From the NCBI RefSeq assembly GCF_004353985.1, contig NZ_SMOA01000007.1:1-64000 (forward strand): a stretch of DNA of 64,000 bases, given 5' to 3'. The notes under the pieces are model-generated. The model saw only the letters and a program-made list of their open reading frames with translations. It was not told where the DNA came from and did no database searches. Shown in pieces: positions 38,909 to 47,079 of the stretch; position 1 is the stretch's first letter; each line of letters opens with the position of its first letter. Origin of the DNA: Paracraurococcus ruber (GTDB lineage Bacteria > Pseudomonadota > Alphaproteobacteria > Acetobacterales > Acetobacteraceae). The position numbers and the translations under genes are program-made.

Positions 38909-40363
38909 ATGCCCGAATTCGACCTCGTCATCCGCAACGGCAGGGTGGCGACCGCCAGCGACGTGTTCGACAGCGATGTCGGCATCGCGGGCGGGCAGGT
39001 GGTGGCGCTGGCGCGCGGCCTCGGCCCCGGCGCGAAGGAGATCGATGCGCGCGGCAAGCTGGTGCTGCCCGGCGGCGTGGACAGCCACACGCATATCGAG
39101 GAGCCGCGCGGCGGCCCGACGCGCAACGCCGATACCTTCGCCTCGGGCAGCGCCTCGGCCGCCGTGGGCGGCACCACCACGGTGATCGGCTTCGCGCGGC
39201 AGGAACGCGGCGGGTCCATCGCGCAGGGCGTGGCGGAGCACATGGCGCGCGCGGCGCAGAGCCGCATCGACTACAGCTTCCACATGATCTTCACCGACCC
39301 GCGGCCGGAGATCATGGAGCAGGAGGTGCCGAAGCTGGTCGAGGCCGGGCATCGCAGCTTCAAGATCTTCCTGACCTATGCCGGCGCGCGCATCACCGAC
39401 GACCAGGCGCTGGAGGTGCTGGCCGCGGCACGGCGGCTGGGCGCGCTGGTCTGCATCCATGCCGAGCACCATGACCTCATCGAGTTCCACACCAGGGCGC
39501 TGCTGAAGGCCGGGCTGACCTGGCCGAAATACCATGCCTGGGCCAAGCCGATGGTGGTGGAGCGCGAATGCGTCCACCGCGTCTGCGCCATGGCCGAGGC
39601 GCTGGACGTGCCGATCCAGGTCTTCCATGTCAGCGGCGCCGAGAGCGCGGAGGAGATCGAGCGGGCGCAGGCGCGCGGCCTGAAGGTCTGGGGCGAGACC
39701 TGCACGCAGTACCTGGTGCTGACCGCGGAGGACCTGGACCGCCCGGGCTTCGAGGGCGCCAAGTACGTGTGCAGCCCGGCGCCGCGCAGCAAGGCGGACC
39801 AGGCGGCGCTGTGGGACCATATCAGCCGCGGGGTGATCCAGAACGTCACCTCCGACCACGCGCCGACGCGCTATGCCGGCGCGGATGGGAAATCCGCCTT
39901 CGGGGAGAGCGCGCCCTTCACCCAGATCCCGAACGGCCTGCCGGGCCTGGCGGCGCGCATGCCCATCCTGTTCAGCGAGGGCGTGGCGAAGGGGCGCATC
40001 GACCTGCCGACCTTCGTGTCCATCACCGCGACGCATGCGGCGAAGCTGTTCGGCCTGCATCCGCGGAAAGGGACCATCGCGGTCGGCAGCGATGCCGACA
40101 TCGCCATCTGGGACCCCGCCAGGAAGGTGACGATCACCCAGGCGCTGCTGCAGGACGCCAACGACCACACGCCCTTCGAGGGGATCGAGGTGACGGGCTG
40201 GCCGGAGACGACGCTGGTACGCGGCGTGCCGGTGGTGGAGCAGGGGAAGGTGGTCGGCGCGCCCGGCCACGGGCAGTTCCTGCCGCGCGGCCCCTACGCC
40301 ATGATCAAGCCGCGCGGCGTCTTCCCGGGCGGGTTCAACCCGGTGGATGGCGTGCCGGCCTGA
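38909..40363 (+). CDS. dihydropyrimidinase / D-hydantoinase
   Basis: Amidohydrolase-superfamily cyclic amidase, 484 aa. Binuclear metal site complete: His60 and His62 (VDSHTHIEEP), carbamylated Lys152 (FKIFLTYAG), His184 (CIHAEH), His240 (VFHVSG) and Asp316 (TSDHAP). Opens hydantoins or dihydropyrimidines to N-carbamoyl acids, which the divergent M20 hydrolase could then cleave. ATG at 38909; the open frame upstream is antisense to that hydrolase. The stop codon lies in the loop of a terminator shared with the convergent cyclase gene. Confidence 0.88.
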   Translation: MPEFDLVIRNGRVATASDVFDSDVGIAGGQVVALARGLGPGAKEIDARGKLVLPGGVDSHTHIEEPRGGPTRNADTFASGSASAAVGGTTTVIGFARQERGGSIAQGVAEHMARAAQSRIDYSFHMIFTDPRPEIMEQEVPKLVEAGHRSFKIFLTYAGARITDDQALEVLAAARRLGALVCIHAEHHDLIEFHTRALLKAGLTWPKYHAWAKPMVVERECVHRVCAMAEALDVPIQVFHVSGAESAEEIERAQARGLKVWGETCTQYLVLTAEDLDRPGFEGAKYVCSPAPRSKADQAALWDHISRGVIQNVTSDHAPTRYAGADGKSAFGESAPFTQIPNGLPGLAARMPILFSEGVAKGRIDLPTFVSITATHAAKLFGLHPRKGTIAVGSDADIAIWDPARKVTITQALLQDANDHTPFEGIEVTGWPETTLVRGVPVVEQGKVVGAPGHGQFLPRGPYAMIKPRGVFPGGFNPVDGVPA

Positions 40364-40374
40364 CCCGGCACGCC
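40349..40374. terminator. bidirectional terminator with the hydantoinase stop codon in its loop
   Basis: Perfect 10-bp stem GGCGTGCCGG (40349-40358) / CCGGCACGCC (40365-40374) with loop CCTGAC containing the TGA of the hydantoinase gene. The convergent cyclase gene ends 8 bp further on. Confidence 0.6.
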
Positions 40375-40381
40375 GGCCCCG

Positions 40382-41380
40382 TCAGCGGATGGCGACGGGG
40401 TTGATGATGGCCTGCACCGCGCCGCGATAGCGCGGCTGGCCGAGGACGAACATGAACTCGGTCACGCCGTCGCGGACCAGCGGCGCGGTGTCCAGCGTTT
40501 CGATGATGTGGATGCCGTTCTGCGCCAGCAGCACCTGGTGCCCCTGCCACAGCACGTTCGGGTCCTTGAAGGGCACCGCCTCCACGCCCCAGGTGTCGGC
40601 GCCGACGGCACAGGGCTGGAGAGAGGCGAGGAATTCCGCGCCGGCGCCGTCGATCCCCGGCTCCTCGTCGCCGAAGCGCTTGGGGTTCTCCGCCAGCATG
40701 GACAGCCAGCCGGTGTGCAGCACCACCACGTCGCCCGGTGTGACGCGGATATTCTGCTGCTGCATGGCCTGCCGCAACTCGTCCGCCGTCACCAGCTCCC
40801 CGCCATCCAGGCGCGGCTTGTTCCTGAACTTCGCTAGGTCCACCAGCACGCCGCGGGTGACCATGGGCGGCACGCCGTCCACCCCCAGCTTCGTCACGCC
40901 GGTGGTTTGCAGGAAGTCCTGCGCCTTGTTGCCGTTGTAGAAGGTGTAGTCGATCCCGAGATGCGCGAAGGTGTCGAGCTGGGTCCCGACGCCGAGCCAC
41001 CCGTTGATCATGTCGTCCATGTAGGACACCTTGTTGGTGCCGAAGGTCCGGCCGCCTTCCTGGCCGGGCATCAGCACGGTGATGCTGACGCTGCGCGGCG
41101 GATAGGCCGGCGTGCTGCGGTCCACCACGATGCCCAGCGGGTAGCTGCGGCCCTGCGTCACCAGCCTTGCGGCTTCCATCGCCTTCTGCGGCGTCACCAG
41201 GTTCATGTTGCCGATGGTGTCGTTCGGCCCGAAGCGGGACGGGCGGACCGGGCCGGCGGCGGCAGCCGGCGCGGCCGCGGTCTGCGCCTGCACCGGCGTG
41301 GCCCGGAAGCCGGAGCCGAGCGCGGCGCAACCGCCGCACAGCCCCCAGAGCGCGCTGCGGCGCGACATCAAGCGATTCAT
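40382..41380 (-). CDS. cyclase family protein (kynurenine formamidase-like), Tat-exported
   Basis: Metal-dependent hydrolase of the cyclase family, 332 aa. A twin-arginine signal (MSRRSALWGL, then a hydrophobic stretch and a cleavage site near QAQ at 33) predicts folded export to the periplasm. The metal motif is GTQLDTFAH (132-140), a variant of the common GTHxDxPxH. Family members open cyclic amides/lactones or cleave formamides. It is the last gene of the minus-strand transport series and has a candidate promoter of its own. Substrate unknown. Confidence 0.82.
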   Translation of the reverse strand: MNRLMSRRSALWGLCGGCAALGSGFRATPVQAQTAAAPAAAAGPVRPSRFGPNDTIGNMNLVTPQKAMEAARLVTQGRSYPLGIVVDRSTPAYPPRSVSITVLMPGQEGGRTFGTNKVSYMDDMINGWLGVGTQLDTFAHLGIDYTFYNGNKAQDFLQTTGVTKLGVDGVPPMVTRGVLVDLAKFRNKPRLDGGELVTADELRQAMQQQNIRVTPGDVVVLHTGWLSMLAENPKRFGDEEPGIDGAGAEFLASLQPCAVGADTWGVEAVPFKDPNVLWQGHQVLLAQNGIHIIETLDTAPLVRDGVTEFMFVLGQPRYRGAVQAIINPVAIR

Positions 41381-41431
41381 GGTGGACTCCTCCCCGCTGC
41401 GGTGCGCGGACGGGCCGCCCACCGCAGCCAG

Positions 41432-41474
41432 GATGCCGCAGGACAGGGTTGCGCTGTCAACCGCGCTTGCAACC
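41432..41474 (-). promoter_or_regulatory. candidate promoter and operator of the cyclase gene
   Basis: Minus strand TTGACA (41455-41460), 17-bp spacer and a poor -10 (GGCATC, 41432-41437), about 50 bp before the ATG. The -35 is bracketed by the inverted repeat GGTTGC (41447-41452) / GCAACC (41469-41474), placed where a repressor would block polymerase. Confidence 0.35.
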
Positions 41475-41479
41475 GATCC

Positions 41480-42274
41480 TCAGATCGACGCCATCCGCCG
41501 CAACCCGACCAGCCGATCGCAGAGGATCAGCACCAGCACGGTCAGCCCGATCAGCCCGGTGCTGACGGCCGCCAGCGTCGGGTCGGGGCTGATCTCCAGG
41601 TAGTTCAGCAGTTGTATGGGCAGGGTCTTGGTCCGCACATCCACCAGGAACATGGAGACGGGGTAGTTGTCGAAGCTGGCGATGAAGGCGAAGAGCGCGC
41701 CCGAGACGAAGCCGGGCAGGATGTTGGGGACCAGCACGCGCCACAGCGCGACGGGGTAGCTGCAGCCGAGGGTGCGGGCCGCATCCACCATGGCGAAGTC
41801 GAACAGCGACAGGCTGCCCAGCACCGTGCGCATGACGAAGGGCATGGTGATGACGACATGCGCCAGCAGCAGGGACCACCAGGCGTCGCGCAGCCCCACC
41901 TCCCGCGCCGCCTGCAGCAGGGCGATGCCCAGCACCAGCCCCGGCAGCATGAGCGGCGAGACCATGAAGGTCGTGATCGCCGCCGCCCCCGGCACCGCCC
42001 CGCGCACCAGCGCGATGGCGCAGAGCGTGCCCAGCAGCAGGGAGAGCGCGGTGGCCAGCGCCGCGATCCGGGCCGAGAGCCAGAGCGCGCCCAGCAGCCC
42101 GTCCACGTTGCGGATCTTGGCGTACCACTGCAGGGAAAAGCCCTCGGGCGGGAAGCGGAAGACCGTCGCCTCGGTGAAGGAGACCGGGATGACGACGACG
42201 ATCGGCAGCAGCAGGAACAGGATGACGAGGACCAGCGCGGTCCAGGCGATGCCGAGGCCGAGGCGCTCCATCAC
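41480..42274 (-). CDS. ABC transporter permease, polyamine/opine type (PotC-like)
   Basis: Inner-membrane permease, 264 aa, about six helices, with the EAA loop near VDAARTLGCSYPVALWRVLVP. The N-terminus and order within the operon match the second permease (PotC/YdcV type) of importers for spermidine, putrescine and related compounds. Its ATG overlaps the preceding permease stop by 4 nt. Confidence 0.88.
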   Translation of the reverse strand: MMERLGLGIAWTALVLVILFLLLPIVVVIPVSFTEATVFRFPPEGFSLQWYAKIRNVDGLLGALWLSARIAALATALSLLLGTLCAIALVRGAVPGAAAITTFMVSPLMLPGLVLGIALLQAAREVGLRDAWWSLLLAHVVITMPFVMRTVLGSLSLFDFAMVDAARTLGCSYPVALWRVLVPNILPGFVSGALFAFIASFDNYPVSMFLVDVRTKTLPIQLLNYLEISPDPTLAAVSTGLIGLTVLVLILCDRLVGLRRMASI

Positions 42275-43137
42275 CGCCCCCCCAGCCGGCGCTGCAGCAC
42301 GGACGCGCCGACCACCACGAAGGCCGCGACCGCCAGCAGCACCGCGGCCATGGCCGCGCCCAGCTGCCAGTCCCGCAGGTTGAGGAAGGCCTTCGCCATG
42401 ACCATGGACATGGTCATGTAGCGGTCGCCCATCAGCAGGGACGGCGTGACATAGGCGGCGACGGCCAGGGAGAACACCAGCGACACGCCCGCCACCACGC
42501 CGGGCAGCGACAGCGGCAGCGTCACGCGGGTGAAGCGGAACCAGGGGGAGGCGCCGAGGGTCGCCGCCGCATCCGGCAGCCGCGGGTCCATCATCCGCAC
42601 CACGGAGTAGATCGGCAGCACCATGAAGGGCAGGAAGACATTGATCATGCCGGCATAGAGCGCGCCCTCGGTGAAGATCATCCGGACCGGGCGTTCGATC
42701 AGGCCGAGGTTGAGCATGGCCCAGTTCAGGATGCCGTCACGCCGCAGCACGATGCCCCAGCCGAAGGACTTCACGATGATGGAGACGGTGAGCGGCAGGA
42801 AGACCAGGGCGAACAGCAGCACCTGCCAGCCGCCCTTCGCGCGCGCCAGGGCGAAGGCGGCGGGGTAGCCCAGCAGCAGCGCGCCCAGCGTCGTCACCAG
42901 GCCAAGCTGCAGCGATGCGCCGATGACGCCGACATAGTAGGGGTCGCCCAGCACCCGGACATAGCCCTGCAGGGAGAACCCCTCCGCCCCGCGGATGGAG
43001 GACCACAGCAGCAGCAGCAGCGGCAGCAGGAACACCACGCCGAGGAAGGCGAGGCCCGGCAGCGCCAGCAGGGCCAGCGGGTCCAGCCGGCGGGCCGGCG
43101 CCGGCGTGGCGGGGGCGGCGAGGGCGGTCGCGCTCAT
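42271..43137 (-). CDS. ABC transporter permease, polyamine/opine type (PotB-like)
   Basis: 288 aa permease with an extended N-terminus, about six helices and an EAA-type loop around LPDAAATLGASPWFRFTRV. The FLLPLLLLLWSSIRG start is typical of the PotB/YdcU type. It overlaps the ATPase gene and the following permease by 4 nt each, so the four transporter genes are one translationally coupled unit. Confidence 0.88.
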   Translation of the reverse strand: MSATALAAPATPAPARRLDPLALLALPGLAFLGVVFLLPLLLLLWSSIRGAEGFSLQGYVRVLGDPYYVGVIGASLQLGLVTTLGALLLGYPAAFALARAKGGWQVLLFALVFLPLTVSIIVKSFGWGIVLRRDGILNWAMLNLGLIERPVRMIFTEGALYAGMINVFLPFMVLPIYSVVRMMDPRLPDAAATLGASPWFRFTRVTLPLSLPGVVAGVSLVFSLAVAAYVTPSLLMGDRYMTMSMVMAKAFLNLRDWQLGAAMAAVLLAVAAFVVVGASVLQRRLGGR

Positions 43138-44219
43138 GGCGCGGGAAAGACCATGGTGTCGGCCTCGCGGAAGGCGAGGGTCACGGCGCTGCCGGGGCCG
43201 ATGCCCTCCGGCAGGCGTGGCAGTTCCACCACGCCGCGGTCCTCGCCCTCCTCCGGCAGGTCCAGGTGCAGTTGCGTGCGGGAGCCGAGGAAGGAGACTT
43301 CCCGCACCCGCGCCGCGATGCGGTTCTCCGCCGCCTCGCCCAGCACCACCGCTTCCGGCCGCACCGCCACCACCACGCGGCTGCCGGGTGCGAATTGCCC
43401 GGGCGCGCGGACCGGCCCCAGCGCGGTCTGCACCGCCAGCATGCCGCCCGCGGCCTCCGTCACCTGCCCGGCCAGCCGGGTGGACTGGCCGACGAAATCC
43501 AGCACGTAGAGCGAGGCGGGGCGGCCATACAGCGTCGCCGGGTCGGCCAGCTGCTCGATCCGCCCGGCATTCATGACCGCGATGCGGTCGGAGACGACCA
43601 GCGCCTCCTCCTGGTCGTGCGTCACGAAGATGGCGGTGATGCCGACCTCCCGCAGCAGGTGCTTGAGCTCGACCTGCATGGTCTCCCGCAGCTTGCGGTC
43701 CAGCGCGCTGAAGGGCTCGTCCAGCAGCAGCAGGGAGGGGCGGACCACCAGCGCCCGCGCCACCGCCACGCGCTGCTGCTGCCCGCCGGACAGCGCCGTG
43801 ACGGGCTTGCCGGCATGTTCCGTCATGCGCACCAGCGCCAGCGCCTCGGCCACGCGCGGCGCCGACTCGGACTTCGAAACGCCCTGGGCGCGCAGGCCGA
43901 AAGCGATGTTCTCGGCCACGGTCAGGTGCGGGAAGAGCGCGTAGTTCTGGAACACCACGCCGACATTGCGCCTGTGCGCCGGCAGGGTGGTGATGTCGCG
44001 GCCGGCCACGCTGATATGCCCGGCATCCGGCCGCAGCAGCCCGGCGATGCAGCGCAGCAGCGTGGTCTTCCCGCAGCCGGAGGGGCCGAGGAGGGAGACG
44101 AACTCCCCCTTCGCCACCGCCAACGACAGGTCGTCCAGCACCAGCGCGGCGCCGAAGCGCTTGCTGGCGCCGGCGACGGTCAGGTGCCCGGCCTGCTGCA
44201 GCGCCGCCATCCCCGTCAC
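43134..44219 (-). CDS. ABC transporter ATP-binding protein, polyamine type (PotA-like)
   Basis: 361 aa ATPase: Walker A GPSGCGKTT, signature LSGGQQQR, Walker B LLLLDEPFSALD, His-loop TAIFVTHDQEEAL, and a C-terminal TOBE/OB region (about 240-361) typical of the PotA/FbpC group. GTG start at 44217-44219 overlaps the stop of the binding-protein gene. Confidence 0.9.
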   Translation of the reverse strand: MTGMAALQQAGHLTVAGASKRFGAALVLDDLSLAVAKGEFVSLLGPSGCGKTTLLRCIAGLLRPDAGHISVAGRDITTLPAHRRNVGVVFQNYALFPHLTVAENIAFGLRAQGVSKSESAPRVAEALALVRMTEHAGKPVTALSGGQQQRVAVARALVVRPSLLLLDEPFSALDRKLRETMQVELKHLLREVGITAIFVTHDQEEALVVSDRIAVMNAGRIEQLADPATLYGRPASLYVLDFVGQSTRLAGQVTEAAGGMLAVQTALGPVRAPGQFAPGSRVVVAVRPEAVVLGEAAENRIAARVREVSFLGSRTQLHLDLPEEGEDRGVVELPRLPEGIGPGSAVTLAFREADTMVFPAP

Positions 44220-45238
44220 CGCGCGCTGATCTCCCGCTCGAAGCGCTCGATCCAGCGGTTGCGGTTGTCGGCGAAGTATTCCCAGTCCAGCACCACCAGG
44301 TCGGGCAGGTTCAGCCCGGCGGGCGCCACCGCCTTGGTGTTGGTCGGCTTGGAGAAGAAGGTGCCGGCGACCAGCGCCTGGGTCTCCGGGTCCAGCAGCT
44401 CGTTGATGAATTTCTCGCCCAGCGCCTGGTTCGGGCCGCCCTTCACCAGGGCGACGCCGGCCGGCATGGCGACCGTGCCCTCCTTCGGGAAGGCCAGGTC
44501 CACCGGCGCGCGCTGGCTCTTGCGGAACAGCGTGGTGCGGCTGTCGGGCGAGAGGAACAGGTCCACCTCGCCGCTCTCGTGCAGCTGCTGCGCCTGCGGC
44601 GGATTGGTCGTGATCTGCAGGATGTTCGGCCGCAGCTCACGCAACTTGGAAAAACCCTCGTCGGCGACGCGCAGGCATTCCGCCAGCGGCTTGCCGGTGG
44701 CGAGATGCGCGGCGGCCAGCAGCGGCACCACCGCCTGGGTGATGCGCATGGAGATCAGGATGACCTTCTCGCGGTACTTCCTGTCCCAGACCTCGGCATA
44801 GGAGGTCGGGGCCGGCTTCACGTTCTGCGTCTGGTAGCTGATGGACGCCGCGGGGAAGCACCAGTTCGCCCACATGCTGTCGCGCGGCTTCGCCTCGGCC
44901 TGCACATCGGCCAGGTTGGGGATCGCCTTGCCCCGCAGCGGCTCCAGCAGCCCCTCCCGCTCGCCGAGGATGAGGACGGGGTCGTCCATCATCGTCACCG
45001 TCATGGTCGGGCGGGCGCGGTTGCTGCGGATCTTCTCGAGGTTGATGAGGCTGTTGGTGCCCTCGAACAGGATCTTGAAGCCGTGCTTGCGCTCGATCCG
45101 CGGGAAGAGGATGTCGGTCAGGCCGGGGGAGGCGGGGCCGCCCACGAAGATCTCCGGCGTCTGGGCGCGCAGGACGCCGGGCGTGGCAAGCAGCGCGGCG
45201 CCGCCCAGCAGGGCGCGCCGCGTCGGGCGGATCAGCAT
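44216..45238 (-). CDS. ABC transporter extracellular substrate-binding protein (PotD/AfuA-like)
   Basis: 340 aa periplasmic binding protein. An export signal with a pair of arginines (PTRRALLGG) and cleavage near VLRAQ; may use Sec or Tat. The mature protein has the alternating two-lobe pattern (EIFVGGPASPGL, MMDDPVLI, SMWANWCFPAASISYQ, WEYFADNRNRWIERFE). Likely ligand is a polyamine-like or small nitrogen compound; exact ligand unknown. ATG at 45236-45238 has GGAGGGG upstream. First gene of the importer. Confidence 0.87.
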   Translation of the reverse strand: MLIRPTRRALLGGAALLATPGVLRAQTPEIFVGGPASPGLTDILFPRIERKHGFKILFEGTNSLINLEKIRSNRARPTMTVTMMDDPVLILGEREGLLEPLRGKAIPNLADVQAEAKPRDSMWANWCFPAASISYQTQNVKPAPTSYAEVWDRKYREKVILISMRITQAVVPLLAAAHLATGKPLAECLRVADEGFSKLRELRPNILQITTNPPQAQQLHESGEVDLFLSPDSRTTLFRKSQRAPVDLAFPKEGTVAMPAGVALVKGGPNQALGEKFINELLDPETQALVAGTFFSKPTNTKAVAPAGLNLPDLVVLDWEYFADNRNRWIERFEREISAR

Positions 45239-45323
45239 CGGGGTCCCCTCCGTGTGACACTCGGACGACAGGGCGTGAGCAAGCCGCGTGCCTTCGTCAC
45301 CAGGGGCAGATGCACACCATGCC

Positions 45324-45353
45324 CTGCCCAAGCCTTGGCCGCGCTGCCCAAGC
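45324..45353 (-). promoter_or_regulatory. 10-bp direct repeats upstream of the importer operon
   Basis: CTGCCCAAGC occurs at 45324-45333 and 45344-45353, spaced 20 bp (two helical turns) in the only sizeable gap (132 bp) between the enoyl-CoA hydratase and binding-protein genes. A transcription-factor site is possible. Confidence 0.3.
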
Positions 45354-45370
45354 GCGTGGCAGGCCGCGGC

Positions 45371-46117
45371 CTATCTCCCGCGGAATTCCGGCGTCCGCTT
45401 CTCCCGGAAGGCGGCGCTGCCTTCCCTGAAATCCTCGGACTCGCGGATGGAGGCCAGCGTCGCGCCGTGCCGCGCCCATTGCTCGGACGGGCCGCGCGGC
45501 AGGATGTGGTCCAGCACCATGCGCTTCAGGTTGCCGGTCACCAGCGGGGCGAAGCCGGCCATCGCCTTGCCCCACTCCACCGCCTTCGCCAGTGCCTCGC
45601 CCTCCGGCACCACCTCGTTCACCAGGCCGACGCGCTCGGCCCGCTCGGCCTCGATCACCCGGCAGAGCAGCATCAGCTCCATGGCGATCTTGTGCGGGAT
45701 GCGGCTGGGCAGCGCCGCGATCATGCCGCCGGTCAGGCCCAGCTTCGCCTCGGGGTAGTAGAATTTCGCGCGGCTGCCGCAGACCGCCAGGTCGGCCATC
45801 ATGGCCAGCACCAGCGCGCCGCCGATGCACCAGCCCTCCAGCGCCGCGATCAGCGGCTTGTCGGTCTGCCAGCCCACATTCGGCACGGCGCGCCAAAGCT
45901 CGGGCGGCTCCGTCACATCGGCGCCGAAGGAGAAGGCCTTGGTGCCAGCCGCGGTCAGCACCGCCGCGCGCTGCGCGTCGTCGGCGGCGAAGGCGGTCAT
46001 GGCCGCCTGCACCTCCTCCGCCATCCGCTTCGAGATGGCGTTTCCCTTCTCGGGCCGGTTGAGGGAGACGATGGTGACCGGCCCGTCCCTGGTCACCGCG
46101 ACATGCTCGTAGCTCAT
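45371..46117 (-). CDS. enoyl-CoA hydratase/isomerase family protein
   Basis: Crotonase-fold enzyme, 248 aa. Oxyanion-hole segments KAFSFGADV (about 60-68) and GWCIGGALVLAMMADLAV (about 93-111); PEAKLGLTGGM follows. Would hydrate, isomerise or otherwise process an acyl-CoA. Its ATG overlaps the stop of the Bug binding-protein gene and it is the third gene after an acyl-CoA synthetase, which suggests a CoA-dependent catabolic unit. Substrate unknown. Confidence 0.87.
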   Translation of the reverse strand: MSYEHVAVTRDGPVTIVSLNRPEKGNAISKRMAEEVQAAMTAFAADDAQRAAVLTAAGTKAFSFGADVTEPPELWRAVPNVGWQTDKPLIAALEGWCIGGALVLAMMADLAVCGSRAKFYYPEAKLGLTGGMIAALPSRIPHKIAMELMLLCRVIEAERAERVGLVNEVVPEGEALAKAVEWGKAMAGFAPLVTGNLKRMVLDHILPRGPSEQWARHGATLASIRESEDFREGSAAFREKRTPEFRGR

Positions 46118-47079
46118 TCGACCCGTGCTCCCGTCCTGCGGACCGCCTCGGCGAAGATCGCCCGGTCCTGCGCGATGCGCCGGGCGAAGGTCTCGCCCGC
46201 CTCGAAGCTCGGCCGCAGCCCGACCGGCGCCATGGCGCGCGCCACCTCCGGCAGCGCCAGCACCGGCTCCAGCGCCGCGACCAGCCTTGCCGTGATCTCG
46301 GGCGGCAGGCCGGCGGGCCCGGCCAGGCCGAAGAAGGCCTGCCCGCCCTCGCCATACATCCCCAGTTCCCGCAGCGTCGGCAGGTTGGGCAGCTCGGCGC
46401 TGCGGCGCTCGCCGGTGGTGGCCAGGCCGATGATGCGGCCATCCTTGACCGAGGGCGTGGCCACCGGGTCGAATTGCAGTTCGACCTCGCCGGCCAGCAG
46501 CGCGGTATGGGCGGGGGCGGAGCCGCGATAGGGCACGTGCTCCAGACGGATGCCCACGCTGTGCGCGAAGATCTCGCCGATCATCTGGGTGATGGTGCCG
46601 TTGCCGGCGCTGCTGAAGCGCAGCCGGCCCGGTCGTTCCTTCGCATAGGCGACCAGGTCCTGGATGCTGCGGACGGGCACGGAAGGATGCATCGCCACCA
46701 CCGCCTCGCTGATCGCCAGCATGGCGATGGGCGTGAAGTCCCGCTGCGGGTCGTAGGGCAGCCGCATGAGATGCGGGCTGATGGTCATGATGGCGGTGGG
46801 GAAGACCAGCAGCGTGTAGCCGTCCGGCCGCGCCTGGGCGACCGCCGCCGCGCCGATGCTGCCGCCGGCGCCGCCGCGATTCTCCAGCACCACGGACTGG
46901 CCCAGCGCCGCGCCCAGCGGCTGCTGGATGGGGCGGGAGACGTTGTCGGTGCTGCCGCCCGGCGGATAGGGGACGATGAGCGTGACGGTCCGCTGCGGCC
47001 AAGGGGCGGATGGGCCGCCCTGTGCGCGGGCGATGGCGGGGGCGGCCAGCGCGCCCAGCAGGATGCCTCTCCGGTTCAT
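46114..47079 (-). CDS. Bug/TctC-type tripartite tricarboxylate transporter substrate-binding protein
   Basis: 321 aa periplasmic binding protein with a signal peptide (MNRRGILLGALAAPAIARAQ, cleavage near 20). Family hallmarks VPYPPGGSTDN, VVLENRGGAGGSIGA and the SAGNGTITQ loop are clear. No TctA/TctB membrane genes lie nearby, as is common for orphan Bug proteins. It is coupled by 4-nt overlaps to the acyl-CoA synthetase upstream and the hydratase downstream, so its ligand is probably the acid that synthetase activates. Confidence 0.87.
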   Translation of the reverse strand: MNRRGILLGALAAPAIARAQGGPSAPWPQRTVTLIVPYPPGGSTDNVSRPIQQPLGAALGQSVVLENRGGAGGSIGAAAVAQARPDGYTLLVFPTAIMTISPHLMRLPYDPQRDFTPIAMLAISEAVVAMHPSVPVRSIQDLVAYAKERPGRLRFSSAGNGTITQMIGEIFAHSVGIRLEHVPYRGSAPAHTALLAGEVELQFDPVATPSVKDGRIIGLATTGERRSAELPNLPTLRELGMYGEGGQAFFGLAGPAGLPPEITARLVAALEPVLALPEVARAMAPVGLRPSFEAGETFARRIAQDRAIFAEAVRRTGARVE

